Of a DNA stretch of 20,615 nt, positions 7,235 to 15,122 are shown in pieces. The notes beneath the pieces were generated by a model. The model ran no database searches, was not told the DNA's origin, and saw only the letters and a program-made list of their open reading frames with translations. Location of the stretch: the NCBI GenBank assembly GCA_050740255.1, contig JBOICV010000140.1, positions 1 through 20,615 of the forward strand, written 5' to 3'. Positions within the stretch are counted from its first letter, which is position 1. Each line of letters starts with the position of its first letter. The position numbers and the translations under genes were made by a program. This stretch comes from JBOICV01 sp050740255 (GTDB lineage Bacteria > Pseudomonadota > Gammaproteobacteria > Nevskiales > JBOICV01).

Positions 7235-7308
7235 GGCTAGGTGGCAGAATGGTCATGCAGTGGACTGCAAATCCACGTAAATGGGTTCGATTCCCGTCCT
7301 AGCCTCCA
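7235..7308 (+). tRNA. cysT: tRNA-Cys(GCA)
   Basis: A 74-nt cloverleaf with encoded CCA. Acceptor GGCTAGG (7235-7241) pairs with CCTAGCC (7298-7304). The anticodon stem GTGGA/TCCAC encloses loop CTGCAAA with anticodon GCA at 7267-7269. tRNA-Leu begins 7 nt later, as in the cysT-leuZ pair of E. coli. Confidence 0.97.
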
Positions 7309-7315
7309 AACCCAC

Positions 7316-7401
7316 GCCCGGGTGGCGGAATAGGTAGACGCAAGGGACTTAAAATCCCTCGGCCTCAAGCCGTGCCGGTTCGAGTCCGGCTCTGGGCACC
7401 A
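7316..7401 (+). tRNA. leuZ: tRNA-Leu(UAA)
   Basis: An 86-nt class II tRNA with a long variable arm (CGGCCTCAAGCCG) and encoded CCA. Acceptor GCCCGGG (7316-7322) pairs with TCTGGGC (7391-7397), including two G-U pairs. The anticodon loop CTTAAAA gives TAA at 7350-7352. The ccmA start codon follows 9 nt after the CCA. Confidence 0.97.
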
Positions 7402-7410
7402 CCACTCCTA

Positions 7411-8043
7411 ATGACGGATCGCACCACGCCCACACTGGAAGCGCGCAAGCTCAGTTGCCGGCGCGGCCGCCGGCGCCTGTTCCACGAACTCAGCTTCACT
7501 CTCGCTGCGGGCGAAGCCTTGCATGTTGCTGGGCCAAACGGCAGCGGCAAGACCAGCTTGCTGCGCATTCTCGCGGGTCTGCGCAACCCCGATGACGGGG
7601 AGGTGCTGTGGAACGGCGCGGCGATCCGCACGCAACCTGACGATTTCCACGCCGCGCTCTGTTTTCTGGGCCATGAAAACGGCGTGAAGGCGGAGCTCAG
7701 CCCACGTGAAAACCTGCGCGCGGCCGCCGCGCTGGCCGGAGCCGGTGCCGACGCCGCCGAGCAGGCTCTGGCGCGGATGGGGCTGGTGCAGCAGGCGGAT
7801 ATTTTGTGTGCGCGGCTATCGGCGGGTCAGCGCCAGCGCGTTGCGCTGGCGCGCCTGCTGCTGCGTCCCGTATCCCTGTGGTTGTTGGACGAGCCCTGCG
7901 CCAGTCTGGACTACGCCAGCCAACGGCAGGTGGAAGGAATATTGAGCGCGCATGTCCGCGCCGGTGGCATGGTCGTCTTCACCACGCATCAATCCCTCAG
8001 CCTCGATGGGTTAGCGGTGCGCCGGCTGGAGCTGGTGGCATGA
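7411..8043 (+). CDS. ccmA: Heme exporter ATP-binding protein CcmA
   Basis: The ATPase of the CcmABCD complex, which releases heme-loaded CcmE during cytochrome c maturation. The 210-residue ABC domain has Walker A GPNGSGKTS (41-49), signature LSAGQRQRVALA (136-147), Walker B LWLLDEP (156-162) and the switch His193. The start is placed at 7411 because TLEARKLSCRRG soon after is the normal CcmA N-terminus. A longer in-frame reading from 7372 would run inside tRNA-Leu. No Shine-Dalgarno sequence fits in the 9 nt between the tRNA and the ATG. The stop overlaps the ccmB start as ATGA. Confidence 0.95.
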   Translation: MTDRTTPTLEARKLSCRRGRRRLFHELSFTLAAGEALHVAGPNGSGKTSLLRILAGLRNPDDGEVLWNGAAIRTQPDDFHAALCFLGHENGVKAELSPRENLRAAAALAGAGADAAEQALARMGLVQQADILCARLSAGQRQRVALARLLLRPVSLWLLDEPCASLDYASQRQVEGILSAHVRAGGMVVFTTHQSLSLDGLAVRRLELVA

Positions 8044-8717
8044 ATCTGTTTGCCGCTTTCCTGTCGCTGCTGCGCCGTGATCTCCTGCTGGGCCTTCGCA
8101 GTCGCGGTGAATTGCTCAATGCCTGGCTGTTCTTCGTGATCGTCGTTTGTTTATTTCCGCTGGGCAGTCGCCCGGAGAGCGCGCTGCTGCGCGAGTTCGC
8201 CCCGGCCATCCTGTGGAGTGCCGCGCTGCTGGCGACGCTGTTGTCGCTCGAGCGGATGCTGCGCAGCGATCTGCAGGACGGCAGTCTTGATCTGCTGCTG
8301 CTAAGCCCGCAGCCGATATCCGTGTTGGTATTGGCCAAGACGCTGGCGCACTGGTTGACGACCGGCGCATTACTGATTCCGGTGGCGCCGGTTCTCGCAC
8401 TGGGTTTGGGCTTGCCGCTGCACTGCTTGCCGGCGCTGGTGGCGAGCCTGCTGCTCGGCACGCCGGTGCTAAGCCTGGTGGGCGCAATCGGCGTCGCGCT
8501 AACCGCCGGCCTGCGCGGCGGCGGTGTGCTGCTGGCCCTCCTGATATTACCCTTGTACACGCCCGTGCTGATTTTCGGCGCCCAGACCGTCGCCGCCGCG
8601 GCGCAAGGGCTGCCGGTCAGCGGTCCTTTGTATATGCTTGCAGCCCTGCTACTGCTGTCCATAACGCTTGCGCCCTTGGCCGCTGGCGCCGCACTGCGCA
8701 TCACCGCTGAACAGTAA
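8040..8717 (+). CDS. ccmB: Heme exporter permease CcmB
   Basis: Membrane partner of CcmA in the CcmABCD complex. The 225-residue protein starts at the ATG overlapping the ccmA stop; a longer frame upstream lies inside ccmA and is not used. LLRRDLLLGLRSRGELLNAW at the N-terminus and LERMLRSDLQDGSLDLLLLS near residues 70-90 are typical of CcmB. About six hydrophobic helices follow. It ends 6 nt before ccmC. Confidence 0.94.
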   Translation: MNLFAAFLSLLRRDLLLGLRSRGELLNAWLFFVIVVCLFPLGSRPESALLREFAPAILWSAALLATLLSLERMLRSDLQDGSLDLLLLSPQPISVLVLAKTLAHWLTTGALLIPVAPVLALGLGLPLHCLPALVASLLLGTPVLSLVGAIGVALTAGLRGGGVLLALLILPLYTPVLIFGAQTVAAAAQGLPVSGPLYMLAALLLLSITLAPLAAGAALRITAEQ

Positions 8718-8723
8718 ACAACT

Positions 8724-9452
8724 ATGTGGACCTGGTTTTATAAACTCGGCTCGCCGCCGCATTTCTACCGCACCGCCGGACTTTGGCAGCCCTGGCTGGG
8801 GCTGGCGGGTCTGATCTGTCTTGTGCTCGGGCTTTATGGCGCGCTGTTTACCGCGCCGGCGGATTACCAGCAAGGTGAGGGCTATCGCATCATCTTCGTG
8901 CACGTACCGAGTGCCTGGATGTCTTTGTTCGTGTATACGACGATGGGCGTGGCCGGCGGCATCGCGCTGATCTGGCGCATGAAGCTGGCCGAGGTTTACC
9001 TCATCGCCGCGGCGCCGATCGGCGCCGGTTTCACTTTTCTGGCGCTGGCTACGGGCGCGCTCTGGGGCAAGCCGATGTGGGGCACCTACTGGGTATGGGA
9101 TGCGCGCCTGACCTCCGAGCTGATTCTGTTTTTCCTATACTTGGGCGTGATCGGACTTTACAGCGCCATCGAAGATCCGCGAGCAGCCGCGCGGGCCGCC
9201 GCGCTGCTCTGTGTGGTCGGGCTGGTCAACGTGCCGATCGTGCACTATTCGGTGGAATGGTGGCACAGCCTGCACCAAGGCCCCATCATCAGGGACAATG
9301 GCTTCAGCCTGAGCCCCGCGATGCTCAGGCCCTTGTTGCTGATGGTGGGTGGTTTCCAGCTCTACTTCTTCTGGCTGGCGCTACTGCGCATGCGCACGCA
9401 GCTGCTGCTGCGCGAAGCCGGCAGCCGATGGGTAACGGAGACCGTGAGTTGA
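8724..9452 (+). CDS. ccmC: Heme-handling protein CcmC
   Basis: Integral membrane protein that presents heme to the chaperone CcmE in the periplasm. At 242 residues it has six predicted membrane helices. The tryptophan-rich WWD-type motif is MWGTYWVWDARLTSE (118-132). His60 in FVHVPSAW and His184 in WWHSLHQG fall at the same numbers as the heme-ligand histidines of E. coli CcmC. The stop overlaps the ccmD start as TGATG. Confidence 0.96.
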   Translation: MWTWFYKLGSPPHFYRTAGLWQPWLGLAGLICLVLGLYGALFTAPADYQQGEGYRIIFVHVPSAWMSLFVYTTMGVAGGIALIWRMKLAEVYLIAAAPIGAGFTFLALATGALWGKPMWGTYWVWDARLTSELILFFLYLGVIGLYSAIEDPRAAARAAALLCVVGLVNVPIVHYSVEWWHSLHQGPIIRDNGFSLSPAMLRPLLLMVGGFQLYFFWLALLRMRTQLLLREAGSRWVTETVS

Positions 9453-9622
9453 TGGACTGGCAGGCGTTTTTTTCCATGGGTGGTTATGCGGCCTATGTCT
9501 GGCCCAGTTACGGGCTGGCGCTGGCGGTCTTGATCGGCCAGGCGCTGTGGAGCCGTCTGCGCCATTCGGCGGTAGTGCGTAACGCGAGATCGGAGCAGGA
9601 CGATGACGCCGGTTCGCCGTAA
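9452..9622 (+). CDS. ccmD: Small membrane protein CcmD
   Basis: A 56-residue protein beginning MDWQAFFSMGGYAAYVWPSYG, the usual CcmD opening. One transmembrane helix (about residues 18-35) follows, then a charged cytoplasmic tail (RSEQDDDAG). CcmD joins CcmABC and is needed to release holo-CcmE from CcmC. It overlaps ccmC by one base and ccmE by 20 nt, so it is easily missed. A longer open frame back to 9077 lies inside ccmC and is rejected. Confidence 0.92.
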   Translation: MDWQAFFSMGGYAAYVWPSYGLALAVLIGQALWSRLRHSAVVRNARSEQDDDAGSP

Positions 9623-10088
9623 GCGCCTGCTGTTCGTTGCCGTGCTGGTGCTCGGCGTTGGCGCGGCCACCGCGCTGGCGCTCAAGGCCTTCCGCGAAAA
9701 TCTGTTGTACTTTTATTCGCCCAGCCAGGTGTTGGCGGGCAAGGTTCCACCGGGGGCGCAATTCCGGCTCGGCGGACTGGTGGAGCCGGGCAGCGTCAAG
9801 CGCTCGAAGGATTCCTTGACGGTGCAATTCGTGCTGGCCGACTGCGAGCACACGCTGGCCGTGAGTTTCACCGGCATCCTGCCCGATTTATTCCGTGAGC
9901 GGCAGGGTATCGTCGCGCGCGGCAAACTGAATGCTGAGGGCGTGTTCGTCGCGGCGGAAGTGCTGGCGAAACACGACGAGAACTACATGCCGCCTGAAGT
10001 CGCCCAGTCGCTGCAGACCACCGCTGGGCAAAGCTGTATGCCGGCCGATATGAGCACCGATAGCAACGCCAGTAAAGAGTCCTCGTGA
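9603..10088 (+). CDS. ccmE: Periplasmic heme chaperone CcmE
   Basis: Binds heme covalently and carries it from CcmC to CcmF. The 161-residue protein has an RRKR N-terminus and one membrane anchor (about 9-28), then the OB-fold beta domain. The heme-binding motif LAKHDENYMP places the covalent-ligand His at 124 and the conserved Tyr at 128. The tail after about 135 is flexible and polar. The start lies inside the end of ccmD, and the stop overlaps the GTG of ccmF. Confidence 0.96.
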   Translation: MTPVRRKRLLFVAVLVLGVGAATALALKAFRENLLYFYSPSQVLAGKVPPGAQFRLGGLVEPGSVKRSKDSLTVQFVLADCEHTLAVSFTGILPDLFRERQGIVARGKLNAEGVFVAAEVLAKHDENYMPPEVAQSLQTTAGQSCMPADMSTDSNASKESS

Positions 10089-12049
10089 CCGGGAGTTTAA
10101 TTCCAGAGCTTGGGCACTACGCCCTTTGTCTTGCTTTGGCGCTGGCGCTGGCGCAATGCTTGCTGCCCGCAGCGAGTGGCGTCTTCCGTTTCGCCGCTTT
10201 GGGCACGGTCGCGCGCTCAGCCGCGGTGGGGCAATCCTTATTCATTGCACTGGCCTTCGCCGCGCTCACCGCCTGCTTCGTGCTCAATGATTTTTCGGTG
10301 AGCTATATCGCCGCCAACTCCAACACGCAGTTGCCGCTAGCCTATCGGATCGCGGCCGTTTGGGGCGCGCATGAGGGCTCGCTGCTGCTGTGGGTGTTGA
10401 TGCTGTGCGCCTGGACCGTGGCGGTCGCCTGGTATAGCCGGAATCTGCCGCAGGATGTCGCGGCGACCCTGCTCGCCGTGTTGGGCGCGGTCAGCGCCGG
10501 TTTCATCCTGTTTATGCTGGCGACCAGTAATCCCTTCGACCGGCTGTTCCCGGCGGCAGCGGAGGGCCGCGATCTGAATCCGCTGCTGCAAGACCCCGGG
10601 CTCGTGATTCATCCACCGATGCTCTACATGGGCTACGTCGGCTTTTCCGTCGCCTTCGCCTTTGCGCTATCCGCGCTGATCGGCGGCAAGCTGGATTCTG
10701 CCTGGGCGCGCTGGGCGCGGCCCTGGACCACCGCAGCGTGGATGTTTCTGACGGTGGGCATCCTGCTTGGCAGCTGGTGGGCCTATCACGAACTCGGCTG
10801 GGGTGGCTGGTGGTTCTGGGATCCAGTTGAGAACGCGTCCTTCATGCCCTGGCTGGTCGGCACGGCCCTGATTCATTCGCTGGCGGTAACCGAGAAACGC
10901 GACGCACTGAAAAGCTGGACCGTGCTCCTGGCGATCACCGCATTTGCCATGTCCTTGCTTGGCACATTCCTGGTGCGCTCCGGCGTGCTGGTGTCGGTGC
11001 ACGCTTTCGCCGTTGACCCGGCGCGCGGCGTATTTATCCTGATCTTCTTCACGATCGTAGTCGGCGGCGCCTTGCTGCTCTACGCCGTACGCGCGCCGAA
11101 GCTTGCCGGGGGTAATTCGATCGCGCTGTTTTCGCGTGAGGGATTCTTGCTGCTGAATAATATTTTTCTGATCACCGCAGCGGGCGCGGTATTTCTCGGC
11201 ACCTTGTATCCGCTGCTGGCCGATGCGCTCGGCTGGGGCAAGCTTTCGGTCGGTCCGCCTTATTTCAATACGGTGTTCGCGCCGCTGACCTTGCCGCTGG
11301 TGATGCTGGTCGGGCTGGTCGCCGCCGTGCGCTGGAAACGTGCAAGCTGGGCTGAGCTGCGGCAGCGTCTGGGCTGGCCCGCGCTGGTCATTCTGCCGCT
11401 GGGCGCGGCACTGCCATGGCTCGCGGTCGGTGGCAATCGCGTGGGTGTGGCGGCCGCGGTAGCGCTGGCCTGCTGGGTGATGATTAGCGCCTGGCTCGAA
11501 CCGGCGCGCTGGTGGCAGAAGGATAAAAGTTGGAGAGCTAACCTCATCGGCATTCCGCGCTCGGCCAAAGGCATGGCGCTGGCGCATTTCGGCCTGGGTC
11601 TGTTCGTGCTCGGCGTGACCCTGACGAGCAGTTTCAGCAGCGAGCAAAGCGTGCGTCTGGCGCCAGGCGAGTCGGCGCCGCTGGCCGGCTTCGATTTCCG
11701 GCTGGAGGGTAGCCGCGAGCGTCAAGGGCCCAACTATGACGCGAAGACCGCCGACTTCACCGTGCTGCGCGATGGCCGCGAGCTGGCACGGCTCGCACCG
11801 GAAAAGCGTTTCTATCGCGCCCAGGGCAATACCATGACCGAAGCGGGCGTGCTGCCGCGCCTGCATCGGGATCTCTATGTTGCCTTGGGTGAGCCTCTGG
11901 AGCAGGGCGCCTGGAGCCTGCGGCTTTACTATCGTCCCTTCGTGCGCTGCATCTGGCTGGGCGCGCTGCTGATGGCCTGTGGTGGATTGCTGGCGCTGAC
12001 CGACCGGCGCTACCGCTTGGCCGCGCTCGTAAACCGCCCGGAAAACTGA
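10085..12049 (+). CDS. ccmF: Heme lyase subunit CcmF
   Basis: Large membrane component of the heme ligation complex (with CcmH and CcmI) that attaches heme to CXXCH cysteines of apocytochrome c. The 654-residue length is normal. The WWD domain reads GWGGWWFWDPVEN (238-250). His176 in LVIHPPMLYMG and His264 in ALIHSLAVTE fit the conserved histidines around it. Many transmembrane helices precede a periplasmic segment (about 545-620) and a last helix. It starts with GTG at 10085, overlapping the ccmE stop, and begins GSLIPELGHYAL as expected. Confidence 0.97.
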   Translation: MTGSLIPELGHYALCLALALALAQCLLPAASGVFRFAALGTVARSAAVGQSLFIALAFAALTACFVLNDFSVSYIAANSNTQLPLAYRIAAVWGAHEGSLLLWVLMLCAWTVAVAWYSRNLPQDVAATLLAVLGAVSAGFILFMLATSNPFDRLFPAAAEGRDLNPLLQDPGLVIHPPMLYMGYVGFSVAFAFALSALIGGKLDSAWARWARPWTTAAWMFLTVGILLGSWWAYHELGWGGWWFWDPVENASFMPWLVGTALIHSLAVTEKRDALKSWTVLLAITAFAMSLLGTFLVRSGVLVSVHAFAVDPARGVFILIFFTIVVGGALLLYAVRAPKLAGGNSIALFSREGFLLLNNIFLITAAGAVFLGTLYPLLADALGWGKLSVGPPYFNTVFAPLTLPLVMLVGLVAAVRWKRASWAELRQRLGWPALVILPLGAALPWLAVGGNRVGVAAAVALACWVMISAWLEPARWWQKDKSWRANLIGIPRSAKGMALAHFGLGLFVLGVTLTSSFSSEQSVRLAPGESAPLAGFDFRLEGSRERQGPNYDAKTADFTVLRDGRELARLAPEKRFYRAQGNTMTEAGVLPRLHRDLYVALGEPLEQGAWSLRLYYRPFVRCIWLGALLMACGGLLALTDRRYRLAALVNRPEN

Positions 12050-12051
12050 AC

Positions 12052-12582
12052 GTGCAGTGGCGCTATGTATTGCCGGCCGGCCTGGTGGCCGGACTGATTC
12101 TGCTGCTGGCCATCGGTCTCACGCTCAAGCCCGAAGAAATTCCCTCGCCCTTGATTGGCAAATCGGCGCCGCGTTTTACGCTGCCCAATTTGCTGCTCCC
12201 CGATCAACGGGTCACTGAGACCAGCTTGCGCGGCGAGGTCATGCTGGTGAATGTCTGGGCCAGCTGGTGCGTGACCTGCCGCGACGAGCACGAGCTGCTG
12301 AAGCAGGCCGCTGAGAGCGGCATAAAAATTCTCGGTCTAAATTACAAGGACGAACGCGCCGATGCCTTGCGCTGGTTGCAGACGCTGGGCAATCCCTATG
12401 CGACGATTGCCTTCGATTTTGACGGCAAAACCGGCATTGACTGGGGCGTGTACAAGGTGCCGGAGAGTTTTGTCGTGGATAAGCGCGGCGTAGTGCGTTA
12501 CAAGCACCTCGGCGCCATTACGCCGCGGGACTGGCAAAACCGATTGTGGCCGCTGATTCAGCAATTGCGTACGGAATCCTGA
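12052..12582 (+). CDS. ccmG: Thiol:disulfide interchange protein CcmG/DsbE
   Basis: Membrane-anchored periplasmic thioredoxin that keeps the apocytochrome or CcmH cysteines reduced. The 176-residue protein has an N-terminal anchor (about 5-24). Its thioredoxin fold has active site WASWCVTCRDEH (Cys73, Cys76) and the family's cis-Pro region VPESFVVDKRGVV. E. coli CcmG has Pro as the first residue between the cysteines; here it is Val. It starts with GTG two nt after ccmF and ends TGATG over the ccmH start. Confidence 0.95.
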   Translation: MQWRYVLPAGLVAGLILLLAIGLTLKPEEIPSPLIGKSAPRFTLPNLLLPDQRVTETSLRGEVMLVNVWASWCVTCRDEHELLKQAAESGIKILGLNYKDERADALRWLQTLGNPYATIAFDFDGKTGIDWGVYKVPESFVVDKRGVVRYKHLGAITPRDWQNRLWPLIQQLRTES

Positions 12583-13022
12583 TGCGTCTCCTCATACTGT
12601 TGATGGCCCTGCTTGCTGCGCCCGTATTGGCACAGCAAGAGGCGCCGCTCACGCCAGAGCAAACCCTGCGCTACGAGACTTTGCTGAACGAATTGCGCTG
12701 CATGGTCTGCCAGAACCAGAACCTGGCGGAGTCGAACGCGCCGCTGGCGGAAGATTTGCGCCGCGAGGTACGGACGCAAGTCATGCAGGGCAAGAGCAGC
12801 ACTGAAATCAAAACCTATCTGACCGCACGCTATGGCGACTTCGTGCTGTACCGCCCACCCTTCAAACCCCGCACCTGGCTGCTGTGGCTGGGTCCGGCCG
12901 GACTGCTCGTGCTGGCCTTATTCATTGGCTGGCGCGTGTTGCGCGCGCCGCCCATAACGTCGCCGCCGCCGACGGATGCGGAAGCCTTGCGCCGCATCCT
13001 GGATGAGGACGAACGGCAGTGA
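12582..13022 (+). CDS. ccmH: Cytochrome c maturation thiol oxidoreductase CcmH (Ccl2-type)
   Basis: Membrane-anchored periplasmic protein that handles apocytochrome c thiols for the CcmF/CcmI ligation step. The 146-residue protein has a signal sequence ending near VLAQQ (17-19). The diagnostic motif LRCMVCQNQNLAESNA contains Cys40 and Cys43, and one transmembrane helix spans about 95-117. It is the short form, with the TPR part encoded separately by ccmI. A 12-codon upstream extension would lie inside ccmG, so the ATG at 12582 is preferred. Confidence 0.94.
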   Translation: MRLLILLMALLAAPVLAQQEAPLTPEQTLRYETLLNELRCMVCQNQNLAESNAPLAEDLRREVRTQVMQGKSSTEIKTYLTARYGDFVLYRPPFKPRTWLLWLGPAGLLVLALFIGWRVLRAPPITSPPPTDAEALRRILDEDERQ

Positions 13023-14176
13023 ACGCCGCGCAGCTCTGGTTCTGGGCGACCGCCGCGCTGTTCACGCTGCTGGCCTTGGGCTTTGTGCTCTGCCCGCTGC
13101 TGCGCGCCAGGCCCGCCGCCGGCATTTCACGCAAGAGTCTGAATATCGCTATTTATCGCGAACGCGCACAAGGGCCAGCGGAATATCTAAACGTGGAGGA
13201 AGCAGGGCAGCGCTTACTGCAGGACGCGACGGGGACTGAGCTTGCCGCCGCGGTGGTGGCGCAGAACGGTCGCCGCTGGCCATGGATTGTCGGTGCCGCG
13301 CTGGTGTTGCCGCTACTGGCCTTCGGCGCTTATTTCCAAGCCGACACCTGGCGGCTACTGGGTAGCAGCCGCGAGCAGCCGCCGGTCGAATACCTGCTCA
13401 ATCGCCTGCGCGAGCGGGTGGCCGCCACGCCGGAGGACGCGGACGCTCATTTATTGCTGGCCAGAGCCTATAGCGCGCTAGAGCGTTACAGCGAGGCGAT
13501 CGCCAGCTACGCACGCGCCAATCACTTGCGCGAGAACCCGGACGCCGACGCACTGGCAGAGGAGGCCGAGCTGCGCGGCCTGGCGACACGCGGCGATTTC
13601 CGCGGTGCGCCGCTGGAGTTATTCGGCCGCGCGCTAACGGTTGACCCGGCGCATCCGAAGTCGCTCTGGTATATGGGCTTGATCGCGTACAACGCCGGCG
13701 ATCGCAGCCAGGCGCTGGATTACTGGCAAGGTCTGGCAGGCCAGCAGTTGCCGGAAGATTTTCGAGCGGTATTGGCACAGAAGATTACCGAACTCGGGGC
13801 CACGCCAGCGCAACCGCCGGCCAGCCTTGCAATCACGCTGCCACTGCGCGTCAGCCTGAGCCCTAAGCTGGCGCAAGCCCCTCCGCCAGACGCGGTGGTG
13901 TTCGTGTTCGCGCGGGCCGAGGAGGGTGGCCGACCATTGGCCGTGTTGCGCCGGCCGGCATCGGAGTTGCCGTTCAAGGCGGAGTTAAGCGACGAGCTGA
14001 GCATGGCGGGTGGACCCGCGCTGTCGGCCTTCGACCGCTGGCAGGTGGTGGCGCGCATTTCGCACCGCGGGCAACCTTTAGCGCAATCCGGTGACTGGTT
14101 CGGCGAACGCGCCGTGACGCGCGCGGAAGCAGGCAAGGGCTTGATTGAATTGGTGATTGATCAAGTACAGCCTTAG
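13019..14176 (+). CDS. ccmI: Cytochrome c biogenesis TPR protein CcmI
   Basis: Apocytochrome c chaperone of the heme ligation complex. The 385-residue protein has an N-terminal helix (about 5-27), a short cytoplasmic segment (IAIYRERAQGPAEYLN...), a second helix (about 88-106), TPR repeats at about 120-250 (DADAHLLLARAYSALERYSEAIASYARA is the clearest) and a C-terminal periplasmic domain (about 265-385) as in long CcmI/CycH. It starts with GTG at 13019 overlapping the ccmH stop. It closes the ccm operon; 69 nt without a clear terminator precede the next gene. Confidence 0.92.
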   Translation: MNAAQLWFWATAALFTLLALGFVLCPLLRARPAAGISRKSLNIAIYRERAQGPAEYLNVEEAGQRLLQDATGTELAAAVVAQNGRRWPWIVGAALVLPLLAFGAYFQADTWRLLGSSREQPPVEYLLNRLRERVAATPEDADAHLLLARAYSALERYSEAIASYARANHLRENPDADALAEEAELRGLATRGDFRGAPLELFGRALTVDPAHPKSLWYMGLIAYNAGDRSQALDYWQGLAGQQLPEDFRAVLAQKITELGATPAQPPASLAITLPLRVSLSPKLAQAPPPDAVVFVFARAEEGGRPLAVLRRPASELPFKAELSDELSMAGGPALSAFDRWQVVARISHRGQPLAQSGDWFGERAVTRAEAGKGLIELVIDQVQP

Positions 14177-14245
14177 CCCTCTACTGGCAGACGACGGGTT
14201 GAAAGGCGTATAGTTGCGCGCTGATCTGGGAATTGAAAACCTACC

Positions 14246-15109
14246 ATGGTGACTGACGCTTTGCGCATCGAATACCAGACAGCGCCGTCGCTACTGACTT
14301 CTTATCTGCGTGCTGCGACCGCACGACCTGGCGGCGGTGCTATTCCACGCATGGACGCGGTCCAGCGCGCCGTCGCGGTGGACGCGGGGAAGCTGGCGGA
14401 CTACCGCAAAGTCTGCGGTTTCGCCGCCGGCCGGCATTTGCCGGTCACCTTCCCGCACATCCTGGCCGCGCCCCTGCATCTGGGTCTATTGACGCAAAAG
14501 ACTTTTCCGCTGCGTCTTCTGGGTCTGGTGCATGTGCGCAACGTCATCCGCCAGATGCGCCCGCTGGCGCCGGACGAGCGGCTGGATTTGCACGTTTTTG
14601 TCGAGGGTCAGCGCGAAGTGCCCAACGGCATCGAGTTCGATCTGGTCACCGAGGTGGACGATGCTCTGGGTCGCCGCGTCTGGGAAAGTGTCAGTAGCAA
14701 CTTGTCGCGCCGCAAGAGCAAGGACAAGCGTGGCAGTCCGCCGAAACGTCATGGCGAAGAAGTAATTCAATACGAACATACGGAAAGGTGGAAAGTGCCG
14801 GGTAATATCGGCCGCCGCTATGCCGGCGTGTCCGGCGATGTCAACCCGATTCATCTGACCTGGCTCACCGCGCGCGCTCTGGGGTTTCCGCGTGCCATCG
14901 CCCATGGCATGTGGTCGCTGGCGCGCTGCGCTGCGGCGTTTGAGCGCGAACAACCGGCCGGAGCTTTTCAACTGAGTGTGGCATTCAAACTGCCGGTGTT
15001 GCTGCCGGCGAAGGTGCAACTGCAATATCGCCGTCACGATGGCGCTTTGCACTATGTGCTGTCCAGCGCGGATGGCAGTAAGCCCCATCTGGCTGGCGAG
15101 CTGCGTTGA
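14246..15109 (+). CDS. MaoC-like hydratase/dehydratase, double hotdog
   Basis: A 287-residue protein of the MaoC/hydratase-2 group. The C-terminal half carries the signature YAGVSGDVNPIHLTWLTARALGF with catalytic Asp198 and His203, then AIAHGMW. The N-terminal half (about 40-150) looks like a second, non-catalytic hotdog repeat. Relatives hydrate or dehydrate acyl-thioesters such as enoyl-CoA; the actual substrate is not visible. The ATG at 14246 lacks a strong Shine-Dalgarno. It ends 13 nt before galU, so the two may be co-transcribed, though no functional tie is obvious. Confidence 0.85.
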   Translation: MVTDALRIEYQTAPSLLTSYLRAATARPGGGAIPRMDAVQRAVAVDAGKLADYRKVCGFAAGRHLPVTFPHILAAPLHLGLLTQKTFPLRLLGLVHVRNVIRQMRPLAPDERLDLHVFVEGQREVPNGIEFDLVTEVDDALGRRVWESVSSNLSRRKSKDKRGSPPKRHGEEVIQYEHTERWKVPGNIGRRYAGVSGDVNPIHLTWLTARALGFPRAIAHGMWSLARCAAAFEREQPAGAFQLSVAFKLPVLLPAKVQLQYRRHDGALHYVLSSADGSKPHLAGELR

Positions 15110-15122
15110 CCAAGGAAGGAAT

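Noticed and set aside
10667..11866. A 399-codon minus-strand frame opposite ccmF
   Set aside because: Low-complexity, Gln/Arg/His-rich product typical of antisense frames in GC-rich genes; ccmF is unambiguous.
14185..14214. A possible promoter (TATAGT at 14209-14214) before the MaoC gene
   Set aside because: No acceptable -35 at the right distance; too weak to list as a feature.
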